Assembly: GCA_029961685.1 (NCBI GenBank)
Contig: JARWKL010000012.1
Span: 7,034,955 to 7,098,954, forward strand
DNA length: 64,000 nt
Source of the DNA: Aristolochia californica
Taxonomy: Eukaryota > Streptophyta > Magnoliopsida > Piperales > Aristolochiaceae
Reading direction: 5' to 3'
How positions within the stretch are numbered: position 1 is the first letter of the stretch; every line of letters begins with the position of its first letter. The notes under the pieces are model-generated. The model ran no database searches. It worked only from the letters and a program-made list of their open reading frames with translations, and was not told the DNA's origin. Positions 48,825 to 63,100 of the stretch are shown in pieces. Position numbers and translations under genes: made by a program.

Positions 48825-51800
48825 TTGTGCATCTCCATTTTAGATGTACACTTTTTTCTTAAATCAAAACCTGGAGTTTTCGTTCTCCCTTCTTGCCGTA
48901 AAAAAAAATAGGTAAATAGATCACTACAAAATGAAAATTTTAGAGTTTATGTATGGAAAAAAATCAAAACAATAACAAATGTAAGTAATGAAAATTTATT
49001 CACACACCACATATGAACACAAAATTTTTGTTATCCAAGTTTGGGAAATTCCACTAGTTCAACCCTAATAGCTTGAAATTTTACAAGAAAGAGAATTCTT
49101 CAACACGTGTTTTAAAAATGGATACGCATGCTTGAAACATGTTAAAGATGCAAATGACCTATGGATCCAAAGCTTTTGAAGTGAATAACAAACACTCATT
49201 AAATTCTCTAGTGAACGTGCGGTGGGATATTTACCCGAGTCAAACAAGCCATTATTTTCCCCGTTTGCAAAAAGCTGACCTGACAATCATAGATGATTGT
49301 AATGTGATTTATCATGAGTAACGGGCTATATTTTTGTAAGAAATGACATACGGATTGGGAGTCAACAGTCAGTTAAAAATACCCTGCCTCCCCCTTTTCC
49401 CGATAATTGCAAAACCTGAGATATAAAAACTAAAAAGAACTTACAAGCCCTAAAAATTACAAACGTTCTACTGAATTGTCTCTCTCTACAATTGTGCATT
49501 GTGCATCTCCATTTTAGATGTACACTTTTTTCTTAAATCAAAACTATGAGTTTTCGCTCTCCTTTCATCCTGTAAATAAAAAAAGGTTAATAGATCACAA
49601 CAAAATGAAAATTTTAGAGTTTATGTGTGAAAAAAAATTAAAACAATAACAAAAGTAAGTATAGAAAATTTATTCACACACCACAAATGAACACAAAAGT
49701 TTTGTTTTCCAAGTTTGGGAAATTCTACTAGTTCAACCCTAATTCCATGGAATTTTACAAGAAAGAGATTTCTTCTACACGTGTTTTAAAAATGGATATG
49801 CATGCTTGAAACATGTTAAAGATGCAAATGACCTATGGATCCAAAGCTTATAAAGTGAATAACAAACACTCATTAAATTCTCAATGAACGTGCGGTGGGA
49901 TATTTGCCAGAGTCAAACTAGCCTTTATTTTGCCCGTTTACAAAAAGCTTACCTAACAATCATAGATGATTTTAAAGTGATTTACCATCCGTAACGGGCT
50001 ATATTTTTGTAAGAAATGACTTACGGATTGGGAGTCAACACTTAGTTAAAAACACCTGTCTCCCCCTTTTCCTGACGGTTGCAAAACCTGAGATATAAAA
50101 ACTAAAAAGTGCTTAAATTCCCTAAAAAATACAGACTCTCTTTGGAATTATCTCTCTCAACATTTGTGCATTGTGCGTCTCCATTTTAAATGTACACTTT
50201 TTTCTTAAATCAAAACTTTGAGTTTTCTCTCTCCCTTCATCCCGTAAACAAAAAAAGGAAAATAGATAACAGTAAAATGAAAATTTTAGAGATTATGTAT
50301 GGAAAAAATTTAAAACAATAACAAATGTAAGTAAATAAAATTTATTCACAGACCGAAAATGAACACAAAACTTTTGTTATCCAAGTTTGGAATTTTACAA
50401 GACAGAGATTTCTTCTACACGTGTTTTAAAAATGGATATGCAAGTTTGAAACATGTTAAAGATGCAAATGACCTATGGATCCAAAGCTTTTAAAGAGAAT
50501 AACATATGCTCATTAAATTCTCTAGTGAACGTGCGGTGGGATATTTACCTGCCTCAAACAAGCCATTATTTTGCCCGTTTGCAAAAAGCTGACCTAACAA
50601 TGATAGATGAATTGTAAAGTGATTTATCATGTGTAACGGGCTATATTTTTGTAAGAAATGACTGATGGATAGGGAGTCAACAATCCGTTAAAATTCCCCC
50701 GCCTCCCCCTTTTCCCGACGATTGCAAAACCTGAGATTTAAAAACTAAAAAGAGCTTACAATGCCTAAAAATTACAGACACTCTTTGGAATTATCTCTTT
50801 CTAAATTTGTGCATTGCGCATCTCCATTTTAGATGTACAATTTTTTATTAAATAAAAATTCTGAGTTTTCACTCCTCTTTCATACCGTAAAAAAAAAAAA
50901 GGCAAATTGATAACAACAAAAGGAAAATTTTAGAGTTTATGTACAGAAAAAATTTTAAAAATTAAAAAATGTCAGTAAAGAAAATTTATTCACAAACCAC
51001 AAATGAACACAAAAGTTTTGTTATCCAAGATTGGGAAATTCCACTACTTCCAGCCTAATAGTTTTGAATTTTACAAGAAAGAGATTTCTTCTACACGTGT
51101 TTAAAAATGGATAATGCATGCTTGAAACCTGTTAAAAATGCAAATGACATATGGATCCAAAGCTTTTAATGAGAATAACAAACGCTCATTAATTCTTAAG
51201 TGAACGAGCGGCGGGATATTTACCCGAGTCAACCAAGCCATTATTTTGCCCGTTTGCAAAAAGCTGACATAAAAATCATAGATTATTGTAAAGTGATTAT
51301 TCATTCGTAACGGGCTACATTATTGTAAGAAATGACTTACGGATTCGGAATAAACACTCAATTAAAAATTCCCAACCTCCCCGTTTTCCCGACGATTGCA
51401 AAACCTGAGAACTAAAAACTTAAAAGAGCTTACAATCCTTAAAAATCACAGACACTCTTTGGAATTATATCTCTCTACATTTGTGCATTGTGCGTCTCCA
51501 TTTTAAATATACACTTTTTTCTTAAATCAAAACTTTGAGTTTTCTCTCCCTTTCATCCTGTAAACAAAAAAAGGAAAATAAATCACAACAAAATGAAAAT
51601 TTTAGAGTTTATCTATGGAAAAAATTTAAAACAATAACAAAAGTATGTAAATAAAATTTATTCACGCACCAAAAATGAACACAAAACTTTTGTTATCCAA
51701 GTTTGGGAAATTCCACAAGTTCAACCCTAATAGCTTGGACTTTTACAAGAAAGAGATTTCTTCTACACGTGTTTTAAAAATGGATATGCAAGTTTGAAAT

Positions 51801-54164
51801 ATGTTAAAGATGCAAATGACCTATGGATCCAAAGCTTTGAATGAGAATAACATATGTTCATTGAATTCTCTAGTGAACGTGCGGTGGGATATTTACCCGA
51901 GTCAACCAATCCATTATTTTGCCCGTTTGCAAAAAGCTGACCTAACAATCATAGATGATTGTAATGTGATTTATCATGAGTAACGGGCTATATTTTTGTA
52001 AGAAATGACATACGGATTGGGAGTCAACAGTTAGTTAAAAATACCCTGCCTCCCCCTTTTCCCGACGATTGCAAAACCTGAGATATAAAAACTAAAAAGA
52101 CCTTACAATCCCTAAAAATTACAAACACTCTTTGGAATTATCTCTCTCTACATTTGTACATTGTGCATCTCCATTTTAGATGTACACTTTTTTCTTAAAT
52201 CAAAACATTGAGTTTTCGCTCTCCTTCCATCCTGTAAACAAAAAAAGGCAAATAGATCACAAGAAAATGAAAATTTTAGAGTTTATGTGTGAAAAAAAAT
52301 TAAAAAAATAACAAAAGTAAGTATAGAAAATTTATTCACACACCACAAATGGACACAAGAGTTTTGTTTTCCTAGTTTCAGAAATTCCACTAGTTCAACC
52401 CTAATTGCATGGAATTTTACAAGAAAGAGATTTCTTCTACATGTGTTTTAAAAATGCATATGCATGCTTGAAACATGTTAAAGATGCAAATGACCTATGG
52501 ATCCAAAGCTTTTAAAGAGAATAACAAACGTTCATTAAATTCTCAATGAACGTGCGGTGGGATATTTACCAGAGTCAAACTAGCGATTATTTTGCCCGTT
52601 TACAAAATGCTTACCTAACAATCATAGGTAATTGTAAAGTGATTTATCATCCGTAACGGGTTATATTTTTGTAAGAAATGACTTACGGATTGGGAGTCAA
52701 CACTCAGTTAACAACACCCCGCCTCCCCCTTTTCTCGACGATTGCAAAACCTGAGATATAAAAACTAAAAAGAGCTTCAATTTTCTAAAAAATACAGACA
52801 ATCTTTCGAATTATCTCCCTCTACATTTGTGCATTGTGCATCTCCATTTTAAATATACACTTTTTTCTTAAATCAAAACTTTGAGTTTTCTCTCCCCTTC
52901 ATCCTGTAAACAAAAAAAGGAAAATAGATCACAACAAAATGAAAATTTTAGAGTTTATCTATGGAAAAAATTTAAAACAATAAAAAAAGTAAATAAAATT
53001 TATTCACGCACCAAAAATGAACACAAAACTTTTGTTATCCAAGTTTGGGAAATTCCACAAGTTCAACCCTAATAGCTTGGAATTTTACAAGAAAGAGATT
53101 TCTTCTACACGTGTTTTAAAAATGGATATGCAAGCTTGAAACATGTTAAAGATGCAAATGACCTATGGATCCAAAGCTTTGAATGAGAATAACATATGTT
53201 CATTGAATTCTCTAGTGAACGTGAGGTGAGATATTTACCCGACTCAAACAAGCCATTAATTTGCACGTTTGCAAAAAGCTGACCTAACAATGATAGATGA
53301 ATTGTAAAGTGATTTATCATGTGTAATGGGCTATATTTTTGTAAGAAATGACTTATGTATGGGGAGTCAACACTCAGTTAAAAATCCCGCGCCTTCCCCT
53401 TTTCCCGACGATTGCAAAACCTTAGATATAAAAACTAAAAAGAGCTTACAATCCCTAAAAATTACAGACACTCTTTGGAATTATCTCTTTCTAAATTTGT
53501 GCATTGTGCATCTCCATTTTAGATGTACGCTTTTTTCTTAATTCAAAATTTTGAGTTTTCACTCCCACATCATACAATGCATGGAAAAAATTAAAAAAAA
53601 TTAAATTTTAGAGGTTGTGTATGGAAAAAATTAAAAAAAATAAAATGTAAGTAAAGAAAATTTATTTACAAACCACTAATGAACACAAAAGTTTTGTTAT
53701 CCAAGATTGGGAAATTCCACTAGTTCAACCCTAATAGCTTGGAATTTTACAAGAAAGAGATTTCTACTACACCTGTTTTAAAAATGGATATGCATGCTTG
53801 AAACATGTTAAAGATGCAAATAATCTATGGATCCAAAGCTTCTAATGAGAATAACAAGCGCTCATTAAATTCTTAAATGAACATGCGGCGGGACATTTAC
53901 CCGAGTCAAACAAGCCATTATTTTGCCCGTTTGTAAAAAGCTTATCTAAAAATCATAGATTATTGTATAGTGATTTTTTATTCGTAACGGGCTATATTAT
54001 TGTAAGAAATGACTTACGAATTGGGAGTCAACACTCAATTAAAAATCCCCCGCCTCCCCCTTTTCCCGACGATTTCAAAACCTGAGAACTAAGAACTGAA
54101 AAGAGCTTACAATCCTTAAAAATCACAGACACTCTTTGGAATTATATCTCTCTACATTTGTGTA
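48825..54164 (+). repeat. 8-monomer HOR, copy 4 (5,340 bp)
   Basis: This is the fourth copy. Its first part carries the variants of copy 1 (the 9-A run then T, CCCTAAAAAATAC, TTTGTGCATTGCGC) and its second part those of copy 3. At about 54165 the next monomer reads AAACTTTGAG instead of AAACCTGGAG and the 8-mer pattern stops, so the tract contains four copies and no fifth. Confidence 0.96.
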
Positions 54165-57100
54165 TTGTGCATCTCCATTTTAAATGTACACTTTTTTCTT
54201 AAATCAAAACTTTGAGTTTTCGTTCTCCCTTCATGCCGTAAACAAAAAAGGTAAATAGATCACAACAAAATGAAAATTTTAGAGATTATGTATGGAAAAT
54301 AAATTAAAAAAATAACAAATGTAAGTAATGAAAATTTATTCACAAACCACAAATGAACACAAAATTTTTTTTATCCAAGTTTGGTAAATTCCACTAGTTC
54401 AACCCTAATAGCTTGAAATTTTACAAGAAAGAGAATTCTTCTACACGTGTTTTAAAAATGGATATGCATGCTTGAAACATGTTAAAGATGCAAATGACCT
54501 ATGGATCCAAAGCTTTTAATGAGAATAACAAACGCTCATTAAATTTTTAAGTGAACGTGAAGCGGGATATTTACTCGAGTCTAACAAGCCATTATTTTGC
54601 CCGTTTGCAAAAAGCTGACCTAACAATCATAGATGATTGTAATGTGATTTATCATGAGTAACGGGCTATATTTTTGTAAGAAATGACTTATGGATAGGGA
54701 GTCAACACTCAGTTAAAAATCCAGCGCCTTCCCCTTTTCTCGACGATTGCAATACCTGATACATAAAAACTAAAAAGAGCTTACAATCCCTAAAAATTAC
54801 TGACACTCTTTGGAATTATCTCTTTCTAAATATGAGCATTGTGCATCTCCATTTTAGATGTACACTTTTTTCTAAAATCAAAATTTTGAGTTTTCGCTCC
54901 TCCATCATACCCTAAAAAAAAAAAAGGCAAATTGATAACAACAAAATGAAAATTTTAGAGTTTATGTATGGAAAAAATTTTAAAAAATAAAAAATATAAG
55001 TAAAGAAAATTTATTCACAAACCACAAATGAACTCAAAAGTTTTGTTATCCAAGATTGGGAAATTCCACTAGTTCAACCCTAATAGCATGGAATTTTACA
55101 AGAAAGAGATTTCTTCTACACGTGTTTTAAAAATGGATATGCATGCTTGAAACATGTTAAACATGCAAATGACCTATAGATCCAAAGCTTTTAAAGAGAA
55201 TAACAAACGCTCATTAAATTCTCAATGAACGTGCGGTGGGATTTTTACCTGAGTCAAACAAGCCATTATTTTGCCCGTTTACAAAAAGCTTACCTAACAA
55301 TCATAGATGAGTGTAAAGTGATTTATCATCTGTAACGGGCTATATTTTTGTCAGAAATGACTTACGGATTGGGAGTCAACATTCAGTTAAAAACACCCCG
55401 CCTCCCCCTTTTCCTGACGATTGCAAAACCTGAGATATAAAAACTAAAAAGAGCTTAAATTCCCTAAAAATTACAGACACTCTTTGGGATTATCTTTCTC
55501 TACATTTGTGCGTCTCCATTTTAAATGTACACTTTTTTCTTAAATCAAAACTTTGAGTTATCTCTCTCCCTTCAACCCGTAAACAAAAAAAGAGAAATAG
55601 ATCACAACAAAATAAAAGTTTTAGAGTTTAGGTGTGGAAAAAATTTAAAACAATAACAAATGTAAGTGAAGAAAATTTATTCACACACCAAAAATGAACA
55701 TGAATCTTTTGTTATCCAAGTTTTGGAAATTCCACTAGTTCAACCCTAATAGCTTGGAAATTTACAAGAAAGAGATTTCTTCTACACGTGTTTTAAAAAT
55801 GGATATGCATGCTTAAAACATGTTAATGATGCAAATCACCTAAGAATCCAAAGCTTTTAAAGTGAATAACAAACTCCCATTAAATTCTCTAGTGAACGTG
55901 CTGTGGGATATTTACCCGAGTCAAACAAGCCATTATTTTGCCTGTTTGCAAAAACCTGACGTAACAACCATAGATGATTGTAATGTGATTTATCATGAGT
56001 AACGGGATATATTTTTCTAAGAAATGACTTACAGTTTGGGAGTCAACAATCAGTTAAAAATACCCCGCCTCCCCCTTTTCCCGACGATTGCAAAACCTGA
56101 GATATAAAAACTAAAAAGATCTTACAATCCCTAAAAATTACAAACACTCTTTGGAATTATCTCTCTCTACATTTGTGCATTGTGCATCTCCATTTTAGAG
56201 GTACTCTTTTTTCTTAAATCAAAACTTTGACTTTTCGCTCTCCCTTCATCTCGTAAACAGAAAAAGGCAAATAGATCACAACAAAATGAAAATTTTAGAG
56301 TTGATGTGTGAAAAAAAAATTAAAATGATAACAATTGTAAGTATAGAAAATTTATTAACACACCACGAATGAATGCAAAAGTTTTTTTTTCCAAGTTTGG
56401 GAAATTCCACTAGTTCCACTCTAATTGCATGGAATTTTACAATAAAGAGATTTCTTCTACACGTGTTTTAAAAATGGATATGCATGCTTGAAACATCTTA
56501 AAGATGAAAATGACCTATGGATCCAAAGCTTTTAAAGAGAATAACAAACACTCATTAAATTCTCAATGAACGTGCGGTGGGATATTTACCAAAGTCAAAC
56601 AAGCCATTATTTTGCCTTACCTAACAATCATAGATGATTGTAAAGTGATTTATCATCCATAACGGGCCATATTTTTGTATGAAATGACTTACGGATTGGG
56701 AGTCAACACTCTGTTATAAACACCCCGCCTCCCCCTTTTCCCGACGAATGCAAAACCAGAGATATAAAAACTAAAAAGAGCTCAAATTCCCTAAAAATTA
56801 TAGACACACTTTGGAATTATCTCTGTCTACATTTGTGCATTGTGCGTCTCCATTTTAAATGTACACTTTTTTCTTAAATCAAAACTTTGAGTTTTCTTTC
56901 TCCCTTCATCCTGTAAAAAAAAAAGAGGCTAATAGATCACAACAAAATGAAAATTTTAGAGTTTATATATGGAAAAAATTTAAAACAATAACAAATGTAA
57001 AGAAAAAAAATTAATTCACACACCAAAATTGAACACAAAACTTTTGTTATCCAAGTTTGGGAAATTCCACAAGTTCAACCCTAATAGCTTGGAATTTTAC

Positions 57101-60100
57101 AAGAAAGAGATTTCTTCTACACGTGTTTTAAAAATGGATAAGCAAACTTGATACATGTTAAAGATGCAAATGACCTATGGATCCAAAGCTTTTAAAGAGA
57201 ATAACATACGCTCATTAAATTCTCTAGTGAACGTGCGGTGGGATCTTTACCCGAGTAAAACAAACCATTATTTTGCCTGTTTGCAAAAAGCTGACCTTAC
57301 AATGATAGATGAATTGTAAAGTGATTTATCATGTGTAACGCGCTATATTTTTGTAAGAAATGACTTATGGATAGTGAGTCAAGACTCAGTTAAAAATCCC
57401 CCGCCTCCCCCTTTTCCCAACGAATGCAAAACCTGAGATATAAAAACTAAAAATATCTTACAATCCCAACAAATTACAAACACTCTTTGGAATTATCTCT
57501 CTCTACATTTGTGCATTGTGCATCTCCATTTTAGATGTACACTTTTTTCTTAAATCAAAACTATGAGTTTTCGCTCTCCCTTCATCCCGTAAACAAAAAA
57601 AGGCAAATAGATCACAACATTTAGAGTTTATGTGTGAAAAAATTTAAAACAATAACAAATGTAAGCATAGAAAATTAATTTACACACCACAAATGAACAC
57701 AAAAGTTTTTTTTTCCAGGTTTGGAAAATTCCAGTAGTTCAACCCTAATTGCATGGAATTTTACAAAAAAGAGATTTCTTCTACTCGTGTTTTAAAAATG
57801 GATATGCATGCTTGAAACATGTTAAATATGCAAATGACCTATGGGTCCAAAGCTTTTAAAGAGAATAACAAACGCTCATTAATTTCTCAATGAAAGTTGG
57901 GTGGGATATTTACCAGAGTCAAAAAAGCCATTATTTTGCCCGTTTATAAAAAGCTTACCTAACAATCATATATGATTGTAAAGTGATTTATCATCCGTAA
58001 CGGGCTAAAAACACCCCGCCTCCCCCTTTTCCCGACGATTGCAAAACCTGAGATATAAAAACTAAAAAGAGCTTAAATTCCCTAAAAATTACTGACACTC
58101 TTTGGAATTATCTCTCTCCACATTTGTGCATTGTACGTCTCCATTTTAAAAGTACACTTTTTTCTTAAATCAAAACTTTGAGTTATCTCTCTCCCTTCAC
58201 CCCGTAAACAAAAAAAAGGCAAATAGATCACAGCAAAATCAAAATTTTAGAGTTTATGTATGGAAAAAATTTAAAACAATAACAAATTTAAGTAAAGAAA
58301 ATTTATTCACACACCAAAAATGAACACAAAACTTTTGTTATCCAAGTTGGGGAAATTCCACTAGTTCATCCCTAATAGCTTGGAATTTTACAAGAAAGAG
58401 ATTTCTTCTTCACGTTTTTTAAAAGTGGATATGCAAGCTTGAAACATGTTAAAGATCAAAATAACCTATGGATCCAAAGCTTTTAAAGAGAATAACAAAC
58501 GCTCATTAAATTCTCTAGTGAACGTGCGGTGGGATATTTACCCGAGTCAAACAACCCATTATTTTGCCCGTTTGCAAAAAGTTGACCTAACAATGATCAA
58601 TGAATTGTAGAGTGATTTATCATGTGAAACGGGATAAATTTTTGTAAGATATGACTTATGTATAGGGAGTCAACACTCAGTTAAAAATCGCCCGCCTACC
58701 CCTTTTCCCGACGATTGCAAAACCTGAGTTATAAAAAATAAAAAGAGCTTAGAATGCCTAAAAATTACAGACACTCTTTTGAATTATCTCTTTCCAAATT
58801 TGTGCATTGTGCATCTCCATTTTAGATGTACACTTTTTTCTTAAATCAAAATTTTGAGTTTTCACTCCCCTTTCATAGCCAAAAAAAAAAGGCAAATTGA
58901 TAACAACAAAATGAAAATTTTAGAGTTTATGTATGGAAAAAATTTAAAAAAATAAAAAATGTAACTTAAGAAAATTTATTCACAAACCACAAATGAACAC
59001 AAAATTTTTGTTATCCAAGATTGGGAAATTCCACTAGCTCAACCCTAATAGCCTGGAATTTTACAAGAAAGAGATTTCTTCTACCCGTGTTTTAAAAATA
59101 GATATGCTTGCTTGAAACATGTTAAAGATACAAATGACCTATGGATCCAAAGCTTTTAAAGAGAATAACAAACGCTCATTAAATTCTTAAGTGAACGTGC
59201 GGCAGGATATTTACCCGAGTCAAACAAGCCATTATTTTGCCCGTAAGCAAAAAGTTGACCTAAAAATCATAGATGATTGTAAAGTGAATTTTCATTCGTA
59301 ACGGGCTATATTAATGTAAGAAATGACTTACGGATTGGGAGTCAACACTCAATTAAAAATCCCCTGCCTCCCCTTTTCCGACGATTGCAAAACCTGAGAA
59401 CTAAAAACTTAAAAAAGCTTACAATCCTTAAAAATCACAGACACTCTTTGGAATTATATCTCTCTCCATTTGTGCAGTGTGCATTTCCATTTTAGATGTA
59501 CACTTTTTTCTTAAATCAAAACTTTGAGGTTTTGTTCTCCCTTCATGCCGTAAACATAAAAAGGTAAATAGATCACAACAAAATTAAAATTTTAGAGTTT
59601 ATGTATGGAAAAAAGTTAAAACAATAACAAATGTAAGTAACAAAAATTTATTCACACACAACAAATGAACACAAAATTTTTGTTATTCATGTTTGGGAAA
59701 TTCCACATGTTCAAACCTAATAGCTTGAAAATTTATAAGAAAGAGAATTCCTCTACAAGTGTTTTAAAAATGGATGTGCATGCTTGAAACATGTTAATGA
59801 TGCAAATGACCTATGGATCCAAACCATTTAAAGAGAATAACAAACGCTCATTAAATTCTCTAGTGAACATGCGGTGGGATATTTACCCGAGTCAAACAAG
59901 CCATAATATTACCCGTTTGCAAAAAGCAGACTTAACAATCATAGATGATTGTAATGTGATTTATCATGAGTAACGGGCTATCTTTTTGTATGAAATGACA
60001 TACGGATTGGGAGTCAACAGTCAGTTAAAAAAACCTCGCCTCCCCCCTTTCCCGACGATTGCAAAACCTGAGATGTAAAAACTAAAAAGATCTTACAATC

Positions 60101-63100
60101 CCTAAAAATTATAAACACTCATTGGAATTATCTCTCTCTACATTTGTGCATTGTGCATCTCCATTTTAGATGTACACTTTTTTCTTAAATCAAAACTTTG
60201 AGTTTTCGCTCTCCCTTCACCTCGTAAACAAAAAAAGGCAAATAGATCACAACAAAATGAAAATTTTAGGGTTTATGTGTGAAAAAAAATTAAAACAATA
60301 ACAAACGTAAGTATAGAAAATTTATTCACACACCACAAATGAACACAAAAGTTTTCGTTTCCAAGTTTGGGAAATTCCAGTAGTTCAACCCTAATTGCTT
60401 GGAATTTTACGAGAAAGTGATTTCTTCTACACGTGTTTGAAAAATGGATATGCATGCTTGAAACATGTTAAAGATGCAAATGACCTATGGATCCAAAGCT
60501 TTTAAAGAGAATAACAAACGCTCATTAAATTCTCAATGAACGTGCGGTGGGATATTTACCAGAGTCAAACAAGCCATTATTTTTCCTGTTTACAAAAAGC
60601 TTACCTAACAATCATAGATGACTGTACGGTGACTTATCATCTATAACGGGCTATATTTTTTGTAAGAAATGACTTACGGATTGGGAGTCAACACTCAGTT
60701 GAAAACACCCCACCTCCCCCTTTTCCCGACCATTACAAAACCTGAGATATAAAAACTAAAAAGAGCTTAAATTCCCTAAAAATTACAGACACTCTTTAGA
60801 ATTATCTCACTCTATATTTGTGCATTGTGCGTCTCCATTTTAAATGTACACTTTTTTCTTTAATCATAACTTTGAGTTTTCTCTCTCCCTTCATCCCGTA
60901 AACAAAAAAAGGCAAATAGATCACAACAAAATGAAAATTTTAGAGTTTATGTATGGGAAAAATTTAAAATAATAACAAATTTAAGTAAAGAAAATTTATT
61001 CACACACCAAAAATGAACACAAAACTTTTGTTATCCAAGTTTTGGAAATTCCACTAGTTCAACCCTAATAGCTTGGAATTTTACAAGAAAGAGAATTCCT
61101 CCACACATGTTTTAAAAATGGATATGCATGCTTGAAACATGTTAAAAATGCAAATCACCTATGGATCCATAGCTTTTAATGAGAATAACAAACGCTCATT
61201 AAATTTTTAAGTGAACGTGCGGCGGGATATTTACCCGAGTCAAACAAGTCATTATTTTGCCCGTTTGCAAAAAGCTGACCTAACAATCATAAATGATTGT
61301 AATGTGATTTATCATGAGTAACAGGCTATATTTTAGTAAGAATTGACATACGGATTGGGAGTCAACAGTAAGTTAAAAATACCTCGCCTCCCCTTTTCCG
61401 AGATTGCAAAACCTGAGATATAAAAACTAAAATGATCTTACAATCCCTAAAAATTACAGACACTCTTCGGAATTATCTCTTTCTAAATTTGTGCATTGTA
61501 CATCTCCATTTTAGATGTATATTTTTTTCTTAAATCAAAATTTTGAGTTTTCACTCCCCCAACATACCGTAAAAAAAAAAAAAAAGCCAAATTGATAACA
61601 ACAAAATCAAAATTTTAGAGTTTATGTGTGGAAAAATTTTAAAAAATAAAAAAATTAAGTAAAGAAAATTTATTCACAAACGACAAATGAACACAAAAGT
61701 TTTGTTATCCAAGATTGAGATCTTCCTTTGGTTCAACCCTAATAGCTTGGAATTTTACAAGAAAGAGATTTTTTCTACACGTGTTTTAAAAATGGATATG
61801 CAAGCTTGAAACATGTTAAAGATGCAAATGACCTATGGATCCAAAGCTTTTAAAGAGAATAACATTCGCTCATTAAATTCTCTAGTGAACGTGCGGTGGG
61901 ATATTTACCCGAGTCAAATAAGCTATTATTTTGCCCATTTGCAAAAAGTTGACCTAATAATCATAGATGAATTGTAAAGTGATTTATCATGTGCAGCGGG
62001 CTATATTTTTGTAAGAAATGACTTATGGATAGGGAGTCAACACTCAGTTAAAAATCCCATGCCTCCCCCTTTTCCCGACGATTGCAAAACTTGAGATACA
62101 AAAACTAAAAAGAGCTTACAATCCCTAAAATTACAGTCTCTCTTTGGAATTATCTCTTTCTAAACTTGTTCATTGTGCATCTCCATTTTAGATGTACATT
62201 TTTTTCTTAAATCAAAACTTTGAGTTTTCGCCCTCCCTTCATGCCGTAAACAAAAAAAGGCAGATAGATCACAACAAAATGAAAATTTTAGAGTTTATGT
62301 GTGAAAAAAAATAAAACAATAAAAAATGTAAGTATAGAAAAGCTATTCAAACACCACAAATGAACAGAAAAGTTTTGTTTTCCAAGTTTGGGAAATTCCA
62401 GTAGTTCAACCCTAATTGCAAGGAATTTTACAAGAAAGAGATTTCATCTTCACGTGTTTTAAAAAAGGATATGCATGCTTGAAATATGTTAAAGATGCAA
62501 AGGACCTATGGATCAAAAACTTTTAAAGAGAATAACAAACGCTCATTAAATTCTCAATGAACGTGCGGTGGGATATTTACCATAGTCAAACAAGCCATTA
62601 TTTTTCCCGTTTACAAAAAGCTTACCTAACAATCATAGATGATTGTAAAGTGATTTATCATCCGTAAGGGGCTATATTTTTGTAAGAAATGACTTACGGA
62701 TTGGGAGTCAACACTCAGTTAAAAACGCCCCACCTCCCCCTTTAACCGACGATTGCAGAACCAGAGATATAAAAACTAAAAAGAGCTTACAATCCTTAAA
62801 AATCACAGACACTCTTTGGAATTATATCTCTATACATTTGTGCATTTTGCATCTCCATTTTAGATGTACACTTTTTTTTTAAATACAAACTTCGAGTTTT
62901 CATTCTCCCTTCATGCTGTAAACAAAAAAAGGTAAATAGATCACAACAAAATGAAAATTTTAGAGTTTATGCATGGAAAAAATTTAAAACAATAACAAAT
63001 GTAAGTAAATAAAATTTATTCACACACCAAAAATGAACACAAAAATTTTTTTATCCAAGTTTGGGAAATTCCACTAGTTCAACCCTAATAGCTTGGAATT

